Shown here: in pieces, positions 1-6,777 of the stretch | Numbering within the stretch: the first letter of the stretch is position 1 | Layout: every line of letters starts with the position of its first letter | NCBI GenBank assembly: GCA_031278405.1 | Contig: JAITKL010000058.1 | Span: 1 to 15,778, forward strand | Source of the DNA: Endomicrobium sp. | GTDB lineage: Bacteria; Elusimicrobiota; Endomicrobiia; Endomicrobiales; Endomicrobiaceae | Direction of reading: 5' to 3' | DNA length: 15,778 nt | Position numbers and translations under genes: made by a program | The notes under the pieces: generated by a model | Seen by the model: the letters and a program-made list of their open reading frames with translations, nothing else | The model's database searches: none | Told to the model about the DNA's origin: nothing

Positions 1-171
1 CTGTAATTTTACAAAGATTATCTTAAAGTGTCTGATTTGAATACAAGGCAGAGATTGAAGAGTTTAATTATGATGCCTTAAGTTTTTATTTTACTAAAAA
101 TTTAATTAAACCCTAAAAATCCTTATTTATTAGAGGTTTCTCAAAATAAAAACCTTTGGAAATAAGTTATG

Positions 172-246
172 GGTGGCTGACGGGACTTGAACCCGCAGCC
201 TTCGGCTCCACAAACCGACGCTCTAACCAATTGAGCTACAACCACC
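172..246 (-). tRNA. tRNA-His (anticodon GUG)
   Basis: The minus strand folds into a complete cloverleaf. Its 8-bp acceptor includes the extra G(-1) paired with C73 that is diagnostic of tRNA-His. The D arm has GCTC/GAGC stem strands, the anticodon loop is TTGTGGA (anticodon GTG), and the T arm carries GGTTCAAGTCC. The 3' CCA is not encoded: CA and then T follow C73, so CCA must be added by nucleotidyltransferase. It lies 7 nt downstream of tRNA-Arg and is almost certainly cotranscribed with it. The exact 3' end could be off by a base. Confidence 0.97.
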
Positions 247-253
247 AAATAAA

Positions 254-327
254 CGTCTCCGGCGTGAGTTGAACACGCAGCCTACTGCTTAGAAGGCAGT
301 TGCTCTATCCAATTGAGCTACGGAGAC
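254..327 (-). tRNA. tRNA-Arg (anticodon UCU)
   Basis: The minus strand gives a complete cloverleaf. The acceptor stem is GTCTCCG paired with CGGAGAC, the D stem GCTC/GAGC, and the anticodon stem ACTGC/GCAGT encloses loop CTTCTAA (anticodon TCT). The T arm carries GTTCAAC. The discriminator base is G and CCA is not encoded. UCU reads AGA/AGG, the arginine codons favoured in AT-rich genomes. It is the first gene of a two-tRNA unit with tRNA-His. Confidence 0.97.
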
Positions 328-354
328 ATCAATTAATATCTATTATAAATACTT

Positions 355-384
355 ATAATAGCAAAAACATTATCATTACATCAA
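355..384 (-). promoter_or_regulatory. putative promoter of the tRNA-Arg/tRNA-His unit
   Basis: On the minus strand a TTGATG -35-like box (384-379) is separated by 18 nt from a TATTAT -10 box (360-355). TGC directly before the -10 makes an extended -10 (TGnTATTAT). Transcription would start near 348, about 20 nt before the tRNA-Arg 5' end, leaving a short leader for RNase P to remove. A second TATAAT lies at 347-342 but has no matching -35. In such AT-rich DNA chance matches are frequent; the extended -10, spacing and position are what support it. Confidence 0.45.
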
Positions 385-435
385 TAATTACCAATATCTG
401 AGTTTATAGGTTAGATAAAAGAGAAAGAGACAATT

Positions 436-1839
436 TTATATGTTGCGTATTAATAAATATGCTAAATTTGCGGCTAAAATCAGCCCTAGAAAAATAAAGC
501 GATTTTTACATTTAAGATTTTTTGAACAAAACAAAAAAAGGAAGTAAAATAACAACTCAATTACCGTAGGTTTTTCAAAGTTTATAACAGCATATTTTAT
601 ATTAGCCATAATATTTGTTATAGATAAAACAAAATTCAAAATTATTGATAAAATTACAGAAACAAACACAGCTAAATGCTTTAAAATAAAACTTAAAGCA
701 TAGAAAGAAATGCCTAAACATAAAATAATTCCTCCTAATGGCACAACTATAATATTTGTTATAAAAGAAATTATTGAAACTTTGCCAAAATAATACATAC
801 AAATAGGGATTAAAACTATCTGCACAGCTAATGTAACGGATAAGACGCTGCAGAAAAAACAAAGCAGATAACTTTTCACATTTTTAAATATGCTGTAAAC
901 ATCTTTATAAAAACATACTATTCCTATCGTCGCGCCATAAGACATTTGGAATGAAGCGGCAAACATCTGCTGAGGCTCAAAAATAAGTATAAACAAAGCA
1001 GATAATGCCAACGAGTTAAAAATCAGAGGCTCTCTATCCAAAGCTAATGCAATAAATATGCAGGAAAGCATTATTGAAGCTCTTAAGGCAGGCGGATTAG
1101 CGCCTGTCATTAGTGCATAGAAAAATATAATAGGAATACTTAAAAGAGAAGCTTTTTTAAAAGATAAACCTACCGCTTTCAAAATGAAAAGAACGATAAA
1201 ACTTATAAAACATACATGCAATCCGCTTACTACTAAAATATGCATTATTCCGGAATTTACAAAATCATTTTTTACGCCTTGCGTTAAAGAACTCTTATCG
1301 CCGAGTATCAATGACTTTAAAATATCTGAATGGGGCTTTTTAAAATAAGAGTCAAATTTACTTGATATATCTTTACGGGATTCTATAGCAAACTTTTTAA
1401 TTTTATTAGGATCTGATTTTATATATTCAAAAGAATAAAGGGATAAAACAACATAAACGCCGTTTCTTGCAAGATATTTTTGATAGTCAAACCCCGAAAA
1501 TGATTCTGGTCTTTTTAGCTTACCTTCTATGTTTAATATATCGCCGTAAGATACGGAATACCCTACTGGTGAATTTACAATAATTTTTTCACCAACAACA
1601 TTTCCATTTACATTATAAGTTTCCAATAGGAATCGTTTTCTATTTTTAAAGACGTAAGGCTCTGATAAGACCTTCCCCTCTATTGAAACTATGTTGTTAT
1701 TTTCAGCAAGCATATAGAGTTTGCTTTGATTTTCATATGAAAAATATCCAAAGAAATCTGCAGAGATTATTATTAAAGCATAGATTAAAAAAGCAGTTAT
1801 AACCGGTCTTTTTCGCAGTAACTTAAATATCCAATCCAT
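436..1839 (-). CDS. comEC: ComEC/Rec2-family DNA uptake channel, lacking the C-terminal metallo-beta-lactamase domain
   Basis: Inner-membrane channel protein that moves single-stranded DNA into the cytoplasm during natural transformation. The 467-residue product starts with hydrophobic segments (about 10-35). An OB-like DUF4131 domain follows (about 45-140, with SIEGKVLSEPY and GDILNIEGKLKRPESF). Next comes a multi-helix competence domain with the family signature HILVVSGLHV near residue 200 and NPPALRASIM near 250. At least eight hydrophobic helices run to the C-terminus. Full-length ComEC is usually 700-800 residues with a periplasmic metallo-beta-lactamase domain; here the protein ends after the membrane domain and the tRNAs follow 108 nt later, with no lactamase remnant between. 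The ATG at 1839 is the first usable start; there is no Shine-Dalgarno and a TATAAT lies 10 nt upstream. Family assignment is firm; transformation activity is inferred. Confidence 0.9.
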   Translation of the reverse strand: MDWIFKLLRKRPVITAFLIYALIIISADFFGYFSYENQSKLYMLAENNNIVSIEGKVLSEPYVFKNRKRFLLETYNVNGNVVGEKIIVNSPVGYSVSYGDILNIEGKLKRPESFSGFDYQKYLARNGVYVVLSLYSFEYIKSDPNKIKKFAIESRKDISSKFDSYFKKPHSDILKSLILGDKSSLTQGVKNDFVNSGIMHILVVSGLHVCFISFIVLFILKAVGLSFKKASLLSIPIIFFYALMTGANPPALRASIMLSCIFIALALDREPLIFNSLALSALFILIFEPQQMFAASFQMSYGATIGIVCFYKDVYSIFKNVKSYLLCFFCSVLSVTLAVQIVLIPICMYYFGKVSIISFITNIIVVPLGGIILCLGISFYALSFILKHLAVFVSVILSIILNFVLSITNIMANIKYAVINFEKPTVIELLFYFLFLFCSKNLKCKNRFIFLGLILAANLAYLLIRNI

Positions 1840-1849
1840 TGCGGTCTTA

Positions 1850-1855
1850 ATTATA
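1850..1855 (-). promoter_or_regulatory. putative -10 box of comEC (near-leaderless)
   Basis: A perfect TATAAT on the minus strand ends 10 nt before the comEC ATG, which would place transcription initiation within a few bases of the start codon. No convincing -35 is visible at 16-18 nt. The gene has no Shine-Dalgarno, as expected if it is translated from a leaderless or nearly leaderless mRNA. It shares the 41-bp divergent intergenic with thiL. Chance TATAAT matches are common at this base composition. Confidence 0.4.
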
Positions 1856-1865
1856 CTAAAATTGA

Positions 1866-1871
1866 TATAAT
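1866..1871 (+). promoter_or_regulatory. putative -10 box of thiL-tsaE-tsaB (near-leaderless)
   Basis: A perfect TATAAT on the plus strand ends 9 nt before the thiL ATG, with no Shine-Dalgarno between. The arrangement nearly mirrors the comEC -10 on the other strand (1855-1850), so both units would start transcription almost on their initiation codons. No good -35 is seen; upstream is only GTCTTA at the 17-nt distance. Confidence 0.4.
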
Positions 1872-1880
1872 TCCTTTGAT

Positions 1881-2870
1881 ATGAAAAATAAAACTGTTTC
1901 CTATATTGGCGAATTTGGACTTATAGAAATAATAAAACACAAATTTGCCAAACTTAACTACAACAAAAACGTCGTTGCAGGAATCGGCGATGATTGTTTT
2001 TGCTTTAAGGCAGGCAAGAATACTATTTGTATTACAAAAGATATGCTAATAGAAAGCGTTCATTTTAAAAAAAAATGGATAACCGCCAAAGATCTTGGAC
2101 AAAAAGCAATTGAAGTGAATGTAAGCGATATTGCCGCTATGGGTAATGTAGCTCCAGTGTACGCATTTATAGGATTGGGCATTCCAGCTGATACTCCTAA
2201 AAAGTTTATTACAGATTTAGCCAATGGATTTAAGGTGGCTTGCAATAAATACAAAATGACAATGGCAGGCGGCGATACGGTAAAAGCTGACAAAATAACG
2301 ATATCAGTTACTGTTGTGGGAATAACAAAAAACAAGATAGTAAAAAGAAGCGGAGCAAAACAAGGAGATTTAATAGGGGTAACAAATACTTTCGGAGACG
2401 CAAAAGCTGGAATTGCATTGCTTTATAAACATGGAATAAAGTATAAATATTCACGAGAAGAACGTGCACTAATAGCTAAGCAGAATACTCCAAATGCAAG
2501 ACTTAACGAAGCGCATAAAATAGCGAAATATTTAACGTCTTTAACAGACGCTTCCGACGGACTATATATTTCAATCGGACTTCTTACAAAAAATTCTAAC
2601 CTTGGAGCCGATATTTACACCGATAGAATCCAACTATCCGAAGATCTAAAAAAAGTTTTTATGGACGAAAATAGATGCTTAAATTTTGCCATTTTTGGCG
2701 GCGAAGATTATGAGCTTGTATTTACCGTTCCAAAATCTAAAGCCAAAATAGTACAAAAACTTGTTCCGCAAATTATATATATTGGCGAGACAAATTCGTC
2801 AAAAAAGGTAAGATATTTTCACAATGGCAAAGAACAAAAAATTAAATATTTGGGATTTAAACATTTCTAA
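1881..2870 (+). CDS. thiL: Thiamine-monophosphate kinase
   Basis: Phosphorylates thiamine monophosphate with ATP to give thiamine diphosphate, the last step to the active cofactor, in the cytosol. The 329-residue length is normal for the family. Hallmarks of this AIR-synthase-like kinase are present: GIGDDCFCFK near 33 (Mg/ATP aspartates), DMLIESVHF near 53, AIEVNVSDIAAMG near 75, GGDTVK near 130, SDGLYISIG near 224, GGEDYELVF near 272, and the typical C-terminal GFKHF ending. It heads a three-gene operon with tsaE and tsaB; its 3' end overlaps the currently usable tsaE start by 47 nt. Divergent from comEC, with a TATAAT just 9 nt before the ATG. Confidence 0.95.
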   Translation: MKNKTVSYIGEFGLIEIIKHKFAKLNYNKNVVAGIGDDCFCFKAGKNTICITKDMLIESVHFKKKWITAKDLGQKAIEVNVSDIAAMGNVAPVYAFIGLGIPADTPKKFITDLANGFKVACNKYKMTMAGGDTVKADKITISVTVVGITKNKIVKRSGAKQGDLIGVTNTFGDAKAGIALLYKHGIKYKYSREERALIAKQNTPNARLNEAHKIAKYLTSLTDASDGLYISIGLLTKNSNLGADIYTDRIQLSEDLKKVFMDENRCLNFAIFGGEDYELVFTVPKSKAKIVQKLVPQIIYIGETNSSKKVRYFHNGKEQKIKYLGFKHF

Positions 2871-3294
2871 AAAAAATGTTTTTATAACAAAAACCCCTCA
2901 AGAAACAAGAAATTTAGGTACAGTTTTTGCGACATTATTAAAAAGCGGAGATATTATATTTTTAAAAGGTAATTTAGGCAGTGGCAAAACAACATTTATA
3001 CAAGGCGTTGTAAAAGCGTTTGGCAATAAAGACTTTGCCAGAAGCTCAAGTTTTATGCTTGTAAACGAATATAGAATTCCAAACAATTTAAAACTTTTCC
3101 ATTTGGATTTATACAGACTGGAGCCATCTAGTATATGGGATATAGGCATAGAAGAATATATTTATAGCAATAATATTTCATTTATAGAATGGGCAGACAG
3201 ACTCATTGGCGCTGAAAAAGACAATCACTGGAATGTTGAAATTGAAAATCTTGCCGTTGAAAGAAAAATTACAATAAAAAATACTAAAAGATGA
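2824..3294 (+). CDS. tsaE: tRNA t6A biosynthesis ATPase TsaE (YjeE family)
   Basis: P-loop ATPase that works with TsaB and TsaD in making threonylcarbamoyl-adenosine at position 37 of ANN-decoding tRNAs. Of 156 residues, Walker A GNLGSGKTTF is at 49-58, followed by SSSFMLVNEY, FHLDLYRL and FIEWADRL, all family signatures. The first in-frame ATG (2824) lies inside thiL, giving a 47-nt overlap and about 18 extra N-terminal residues. Family members normally begin close to the VFITKTPQET segment. An ATG sits exactly there (2876, 5 nt after the thiL stop) but one base out of frame, because the T run after it has five Ts where six would restore the frame. The ORF is otherwise intact, so I annotate it from 2824; the true start is uncertain. 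Confidence 0.9.
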   Translation: MAKNKKLNIWDLNISKKNVFITKTPQETRNLGTVFATLLKSGDIIFLKGNLGSGKTTFIQGVVKAFGNKDFARSSSFMLVNEYRIPNNLKLFHLDLYRLEPSSIWDIGIEEYIYSNNISFIEWADRLIGAEKDNHWNVEIENLAVERKITIKNTKR

Positions 3295-3306
3295 TAGAGA
3301 TTATAG

Positions 3307-3993
3307 ATGAAAATTTTAGCTGTTGAAACTTCAGGCAAAACATTTAGCGCAGCGTTAAACGAAAACAGCGTTACTATAGCATCATGTTATTATGAATATG
3401 GACACATACACTCCGAAATAATTATTCCTGCTGTAGAAAGAATGTTGAAAGATACCAATATTTCCATTGAAAGCATAGATAAATTTGCCGTATCTGCAGG
3501 ACCTGGAAGTTTTACTGGAATAAGGGTCGGTATGACAGCAATCAAAACATTTGCACAAATATTGAATAAACCCATAACAGTTGTAGATTCTCTAACTATT
3601 TTGGAAAATTCTGTTGTTGAGCAAAAAGACGTTAAAATAGTCGCGGCGATAGACGCATTAAGAAGTGAAGTTTATGTTAAACAAAAAAATGAAATTATTA
3701 TTAAAAATATAGATTTATTTATAAAAGATTTAAAGAAGCATAAAAATAAAATTCTTGTAGTAGGAAATGCAGCAGAGATATACAGAGAAAAAATTGTAAA
3801 GAGTTTTGGAGAATACAGTGTTTCTCTGCCACATATAATGAACATGCCCAAGGCTGAAGTTTTGGGTTCTTTGTCATGCAATCTACCGACTTCAAATTAT
3901 ACAGATATAAAACCTCTTTACATACGTCGTTCTTGGGCAGAAGAAATAAAGAAAAAGCAGAAGATCTTATCTTCTTCAAGCCACTTACTTTAA
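3307..3993 (+). CDS. tsaB: tRNA t6A biosynthesis protein TsaB (YeaZ family)
   Basis: Non-catalytic ASKHA-fold partner of TsaD; it scaffolds the TsaB-TsaD-TsaE complex that installs t6A on tRNA. The 228-residue length matches the E. coli protein closely. It starts with MKILAVETSGKTFSAAL, the first strand-loop of the ASKHA fold, and carries the family signature SAGPGSFTGIRVGMTAIKTFA-like segment at about 63-82. It ends in a short polar Lys/Ser tail. It starts 12 nt after tsaE, so it is cotranscribed; tsaD is not in the window. It converges on the rsfS unit with no clear terminator between them. Confidence 0.95.
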   Translation: MKILAVETSGKTFSAALNENSVTIASCYYEYGHIHSEIIIPAVERMLKDTNISIESIDKFAVSAGPGSFTGIRVGMTAIKTFAQILNKPITVVDSLTILENSVVEQKDVKIVAAIDALRSEVYVKQKNEIIIKNIDLFIKDLKKHKNKILVVGNAAEIYREKIVKSFGEYSVSLPHIMNMPKAEVLGSLSCNLPTSNYTDIKPLYIRRSWAEEIKKKQKILSSSSHLL

Positions 3994-4012
3994 TTAAATT
4001 TTTATGCTTATA

Positions 4013-4217
4013 TTATCCTTTCTTAAGACTTTTTTTAGATGCCTCTATAAACAATCTTTTAGCATTTTTTAGTGGGCTTTGATTTCACCAATTTTCTTTA
4101 CGCTTTTTTACAGGCTTCTTAATAACTTTTGGTTCTTTACTGAGATCTTATAGCTTTAGACTTAGTTGTTTTCTTTTTCTTTAGCTCAATCGCTTTTATT
4201 TGCTTTTTCGCATTTAT
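4013..4217 (-). pseudogene. eroded lysine-rich C-terminal extension of rsfS
   Basis: Immediately after the rsfS TAA, the same reading frame stays open for 26 codons (4217-4140) and is very Lys-rich, reading INAKKQIKAIELKKKKTTKS and onward. After the next stop, another frame continues the same composition: SKEPKVIKKPVKKRKENW (4141-4088), a TGA, then NQSPLKNAKRLFIEASKKS and a few more residues to a stop at 4013. Lys-rich coding-like sequence carried through one in-frame stop, one frame change and a second stop suggests a formerly continuous basic tail of about 65-70 residues. An alternative is an unrelated decayed small gene, or chance in A-rich DNA. No intact ORF or RNA gene is seen here. Confidence 0.45.
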
Positions 4218-4565
4218 TTATATTATAATTTTAGCTTCACGCCATACGCTTTCAAGATTATAAGAAACTCTTACCTGTGGAGACATAACGTGAACAATCA
4301 ATCCTCCGTAATCTATAACTCTCCAAGTAGACGAAGATACACCTTCTCTCCTAACTGGAATTACATCATCTTCAGATTTAAAAATCTTTTCAATATCTCC
4401 AGAAATCGCATTTATTTGTGGGGTGGACTCTGCCGTCATTACCACAAAATAATTTGCTATTGTTGTTAAATCTTTGACATCTAAAATAACTGTGTCTATA
4501 GCTCTCTTATCGTCTGCTATTTTAGCGGTTTTCTTTGCCAAATTTAAAAAATCAATGTTTATCAT
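4218..4565 (-). CDS. rsfS: Ribosomal silencing factor RsfS
   Basis: Binds ribosomal protein uL14 on the large subunit and blocks subunit joining when nutrients are short. The 115 residues span the whole conserved domain: DVKDLTTIANYFVVMTAEST at about 29-48, GVSSSTWRVIDYGGLIVHVM near 75-94, and the closing YNLESVW. I use the ATG at 4565 because the domain starts there (MINIDFLNLAKK) and it overlaps the upstream LCP-like gene by 14 nt, as in a coupled operon. A longer in-frame reading from 4625 lies wholly inside that gene and adds no conserved sequence. The core looks intact; a basic tail downstream appears to have been cut off by a stop codon. Confidence 0.93.
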   Translation of the reverse strand: MINIDFLNLAKKTAKIADDKRAIDTVILDVKDLTTIANYFVVMTAESTPQINAISGDIEKIFKSEDDVIPVRREGVSSSTWRVIDYGGLIVHVMSPQVRVSYNLESVWREAKIII

Positions 4566-5637
4566 TAGTATCCATTTTCTTATCAAGAGTATCGTAAATT
4601 TTGCAATCTTTGCCGATAAACACATTTATGTCGGCATAAACACCAGAATTATAAGAAACTACTATCTTCCCCGTACCTAAAATCTCAGATATTTCTAATG
4701 CCTGTGTAAAATTTCCTTTATAATCCTTTATTAGAGTTGTATCGTACACAATATAAGAACTCCCCCAATCCAAAACATCAAACTTTCTTGCTCTTAAAAG
4801 CCATGTTATTTTCTCAGCCATACGAGGTTGTCTTGAGGCATTTTTTATATCAATTGTAACATTCTTTTTATTTATGTCTGCATCGTTGTTGTAATATATT
4901 TTATCCAAAAACTCTTCAATATCTTGTTTGTTTGGCTCAATTCGCATTCTTACATGTTTTACAGGCATGTCACAAAACATAACTATAGGTCTCTGTTTCT
5001 TTATTCTAAAAATCAATGTAATTAACGATATTTTCGGAATATTCGTATTTATATATTTATAATTTTTTTGAATTTGAAAAAATCTATAAGGGAGTAAATA
5101 TAAAGTTCGCTCTAATGTTTCTAAACAATTCAACAACTCCAAATCTTTATTTTTAAACTCATTTGCAGCTAATAGGGATTTAACATTTTTATCGCTACCA
5201 AAAATATCGTTAAACGTTTTAAAGCTCATATTAATATAAAAGTCCGATGAAGCGGCATTGCCAATAACTTCATGCAAATCTAAATAAAATTTATCTACTG
5301 CACTGTCTAAACCTTTTCTTGAATTTTCATAAAATAGAGTTTTTAAACTCCTTGCTCTTACCTTTTTCTTAAAGACAACAGTTTCAGTATTCACGCTTAA
5401 AACTTTTAATAATTTTTTTTGACAGTCGTATATAATTTGATACGAATCAAAACGGTCTGCAAACGCGCCGTCTGAATCATACAACAAAACTGAAAAAGAG
5501 AAGCTACCATTGTCTTTAATTTTTCTAAATACTACATCGCTTTTACATATGTAGATATATACTGCAACAAAAACAGCCAAAAATAAGCAAAAACAAATAA
5601 CTTTTATCTTACCAGTTCTTTTTAACGTTTGAAACAT
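4552..5637 (-). CDS. LytR-CpsA-Psr (LCP)-like envelope protein with LytR_C domain, probably catalytically degenerate
   Basis: Predicted 361-residue inner-membrane protein: a basic N-terminus and one transmembrane helix (about 11-30), an LCP-like extracytoplasmic region, and a C-terminal LytR_C domain from about residue 260 (NVTIDIKNAS...). LCP enzymes transfer undecaprenyl-linked glycopolymers to peptidoglycan. Here the LCP part is recognisable (FADRFDSYQIIYD and AVDKFYLDLHEVIG aligning to family blocks), but the usual catalytic SIPRDT block reads SVNTET, so its Arg is lost, and the later Arg-rich block is not apparent. The start overlaps yqeK by 29 nt; the end overlaps rsfS by 14 nt. The position between yqeK and rsfS is the conventional LCP locus. 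Likely structural or vestigial rather than a normal transferase. Confidence 0.7.
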   Translation of the reverse strand: MFQTLKRTGKIKVICFCLFLAVFVAVYIYICKSDVVFRKIKDNGSFSFSVLLYDSDGAFADRFDSYQIIYDCQKKLLKVLSVNTETVVFKKKVRARSLKTLFYENSRKGLDSAVDKFYLDLHEVIGNAASSDFYINMSFKTFNDIFGSDKNVKSLLAANEFKNKDLELLNCLETLERTLYLLPYRFFQIQKNYKYINTNIPKISLITLIFRIKKQRPIVMFCDMPVKHVRMRIEPNKQDIEEFLDKIYYNNDADINKKNVTIDIKNASRQPRMAEKITWLLRARKFDVLDWGSSYIVYDTTLIKDYKGNFTQALEISEILGTGKIVVSYNSGVYADINVFIGKDCKIYDTLDKKMDTNDKH

Positions 5638-6202
5638 ACCAATTCCAAGTGTCTATAGTTTGATGGCAAAGCCAACCACTATTGCGTATAACATAGTCTA
5701 TTTTCTGCGCAAGCACCTCAAAAAAAGCCTTATTTAAATCTTCTTTTGCCATTTCTCTTAAAGCTCCAGCATGCTTCCATTTTCTATCATGCGAAATAGA
5801 ATCCGACACAAAAATTAAGCGCTCCAAAATACTCATATTTTCCCTGCCAAGCGTATGATATTTTATAGCTTTTAAAACAGACTCGTCTTTTATTTTAAAA
5901 TACTCCTGCGCAATTATTTCTCCCGCAAATGAATGAAGAAGATGTGGAGAATTAGCAGATATTTCTTTAAAATATTTTAATTTTTTTTTACGATTTTTAA
6001 AGAATTTTACCAATTCTTTGTCTGTCATAGATTTTGCGCAATCATGCAAAAGTCCTGCAAACCATGCCTTTAGAGCATTTACGCCGTTTTTTTCTGCAAG
6101 CGAAACTGCAAGATTTGCAACATTGTAAGAATGTTCTAAGCGTTTAGGGTTTAGATGCAAAGATAAATATTCAAATATCTCTTCATCAATATCTGTGTTC
6201 AT
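5609..6202 (-). CDS. yqeK: YqeK-type HD-domain hydrolase (symmetrical Ap4A hydrolase)
   Basis: HD-superfamily metal-dependent hydrolase; characterised YqeK proteins split diadenosine tetraphosphate symmetrically into two ADP. The 197-residue length is normal. Metal-ligand motifs in order are H24 (RLEHSYNVA), H53-D54 (GLLHDCAKS), H87/H90 (SPHLLHS), H116 (YHTLGR) and D134 (VSDSISHDR), all as expected. The ATG overlaps the nadD stop in an ATGA junction, indicating translational coupling. The nadD-yqeK-LCP-rsfS order is a widely conserved bacterial arrangement, which supports the assignment. Confidence 0.92.
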   Translation of the reverse strand: MNTDIDEEIFEYLSLHLNPKRLEHSYNVANLAVSLAEKNGVNALKAWFAGLLHDCAKSMTDKELVKFFKNRKKKLKYFKEISANSPHLLHSFAGEIIAQEYFKIKDESVLKAIKYHTLGRENMSILERLIFVSDSISHDRKWKHAGALREMAKEDLNKAFFEVLAQKIDYVIRNSGWLCHQTIDTWNWYVSNVKKNW

Positions 6203-6777
6203 TTGTACAGTCTCCGCTTGACAATATAACTATAAACCTTTTTATCTAGGAACAGCTTAGATTTTTTAGAATCTTCTTTTATCATTTGTCTTATTTTGGT
6301 GGACGAAATATCTTTAGTTTCATTTTGAGCAACTATACATCTATCCAAATATTTTGTGTCTTTTTTTATTTTTACGCCTGGTCTTTTAACAACCATAAAC
6401 TTATAACGGCTTGATAAATAATCTATATTTTTCCATGTAGGCAGCTCTAAAAGAGAATCTGAGCCTATAATCATATATATTTCATCTTCTGGATACAAAC
6501 TTTGAAAATAATCTAACGCTTGGTATGAATAAACTATTTTCTTTTTCAAAAGTTCATACAAACTTATTTCAATTTGTGGCAAACCTTTGGTAGCAATACT
6601 CAACATTGCAATTCTGTCATCAATATTTGCATACTGTTTACTTTTATGCGGAGGAGTATAGGCTATGACAAAAATAACTTTCTTAAAGTCACATGACTCT
6701 AACGCAAATTTTACAAGCTGAATGTGCGATTTATGGACAGGATCAAAAGAACCGCCAAAAATGGCTATTTTACTCAT
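6199..6777 (-). CDS. nadD: Nicotinate-nucleotide adenylyltransferase
   Basis: Joins nicotinate mononucleotide with ATP to form deamido-NAD, the penultimate step of NAD synthesis; cytosolic and usually essential. The 192-residue product shows nucleotidyltransferase signatures: GGSFDPVHKSH at 8-18, TPPHKSKQY near 41-49, IGSDSLLELPTWK near 102-114, and the C-terminal ISSTKIRQMI. The start overlaps the end of the preceding batE-like reading frame by 8 nt, and the stop overlaps yqeK by 4 nt. With batE broken upstream, translation of nadD may depend on the downstream batE fragment being read or on independent initiation. Confidence 0.95.
   Translation of the reverse strand: MSKIAIFGGSFDPVHKSHIQLVKFALESCDFKKVIFVIAYTPPHKSKQYANIDDRIAMLSIATKGLPQIEISLYELLKKKIVYSYQALDYFQSLYPEDEIYMIIGSDSLLELPTWKNIDYLSSRYKFMVVKRPGVKIKKDTKYLDRCIVAQNETKDISSTKIRQMIKEDSKKSKLFLDKKVYSYIVKRRLYK

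Noticed and set aside
1..170. Short plus-strand open stretch (7-78) and weak hairpins made from AGGTTT/AAACCT near 109-160
   Set aside because: 24 codons without a start or recognisable motif is expected by chance, and the hairpins are AT-rich with no proper T run for the minus-strand tRNA unit, so neither a gene nor a terminator can be supported.
3959..3975. Perfect hairpin AGAAGAT-CTT-ATCTTCT near the end of tsaB as a terminator
   Set aside because: It lies inside the coding sequence, is AT-rich, and is not followed directly by a T run.
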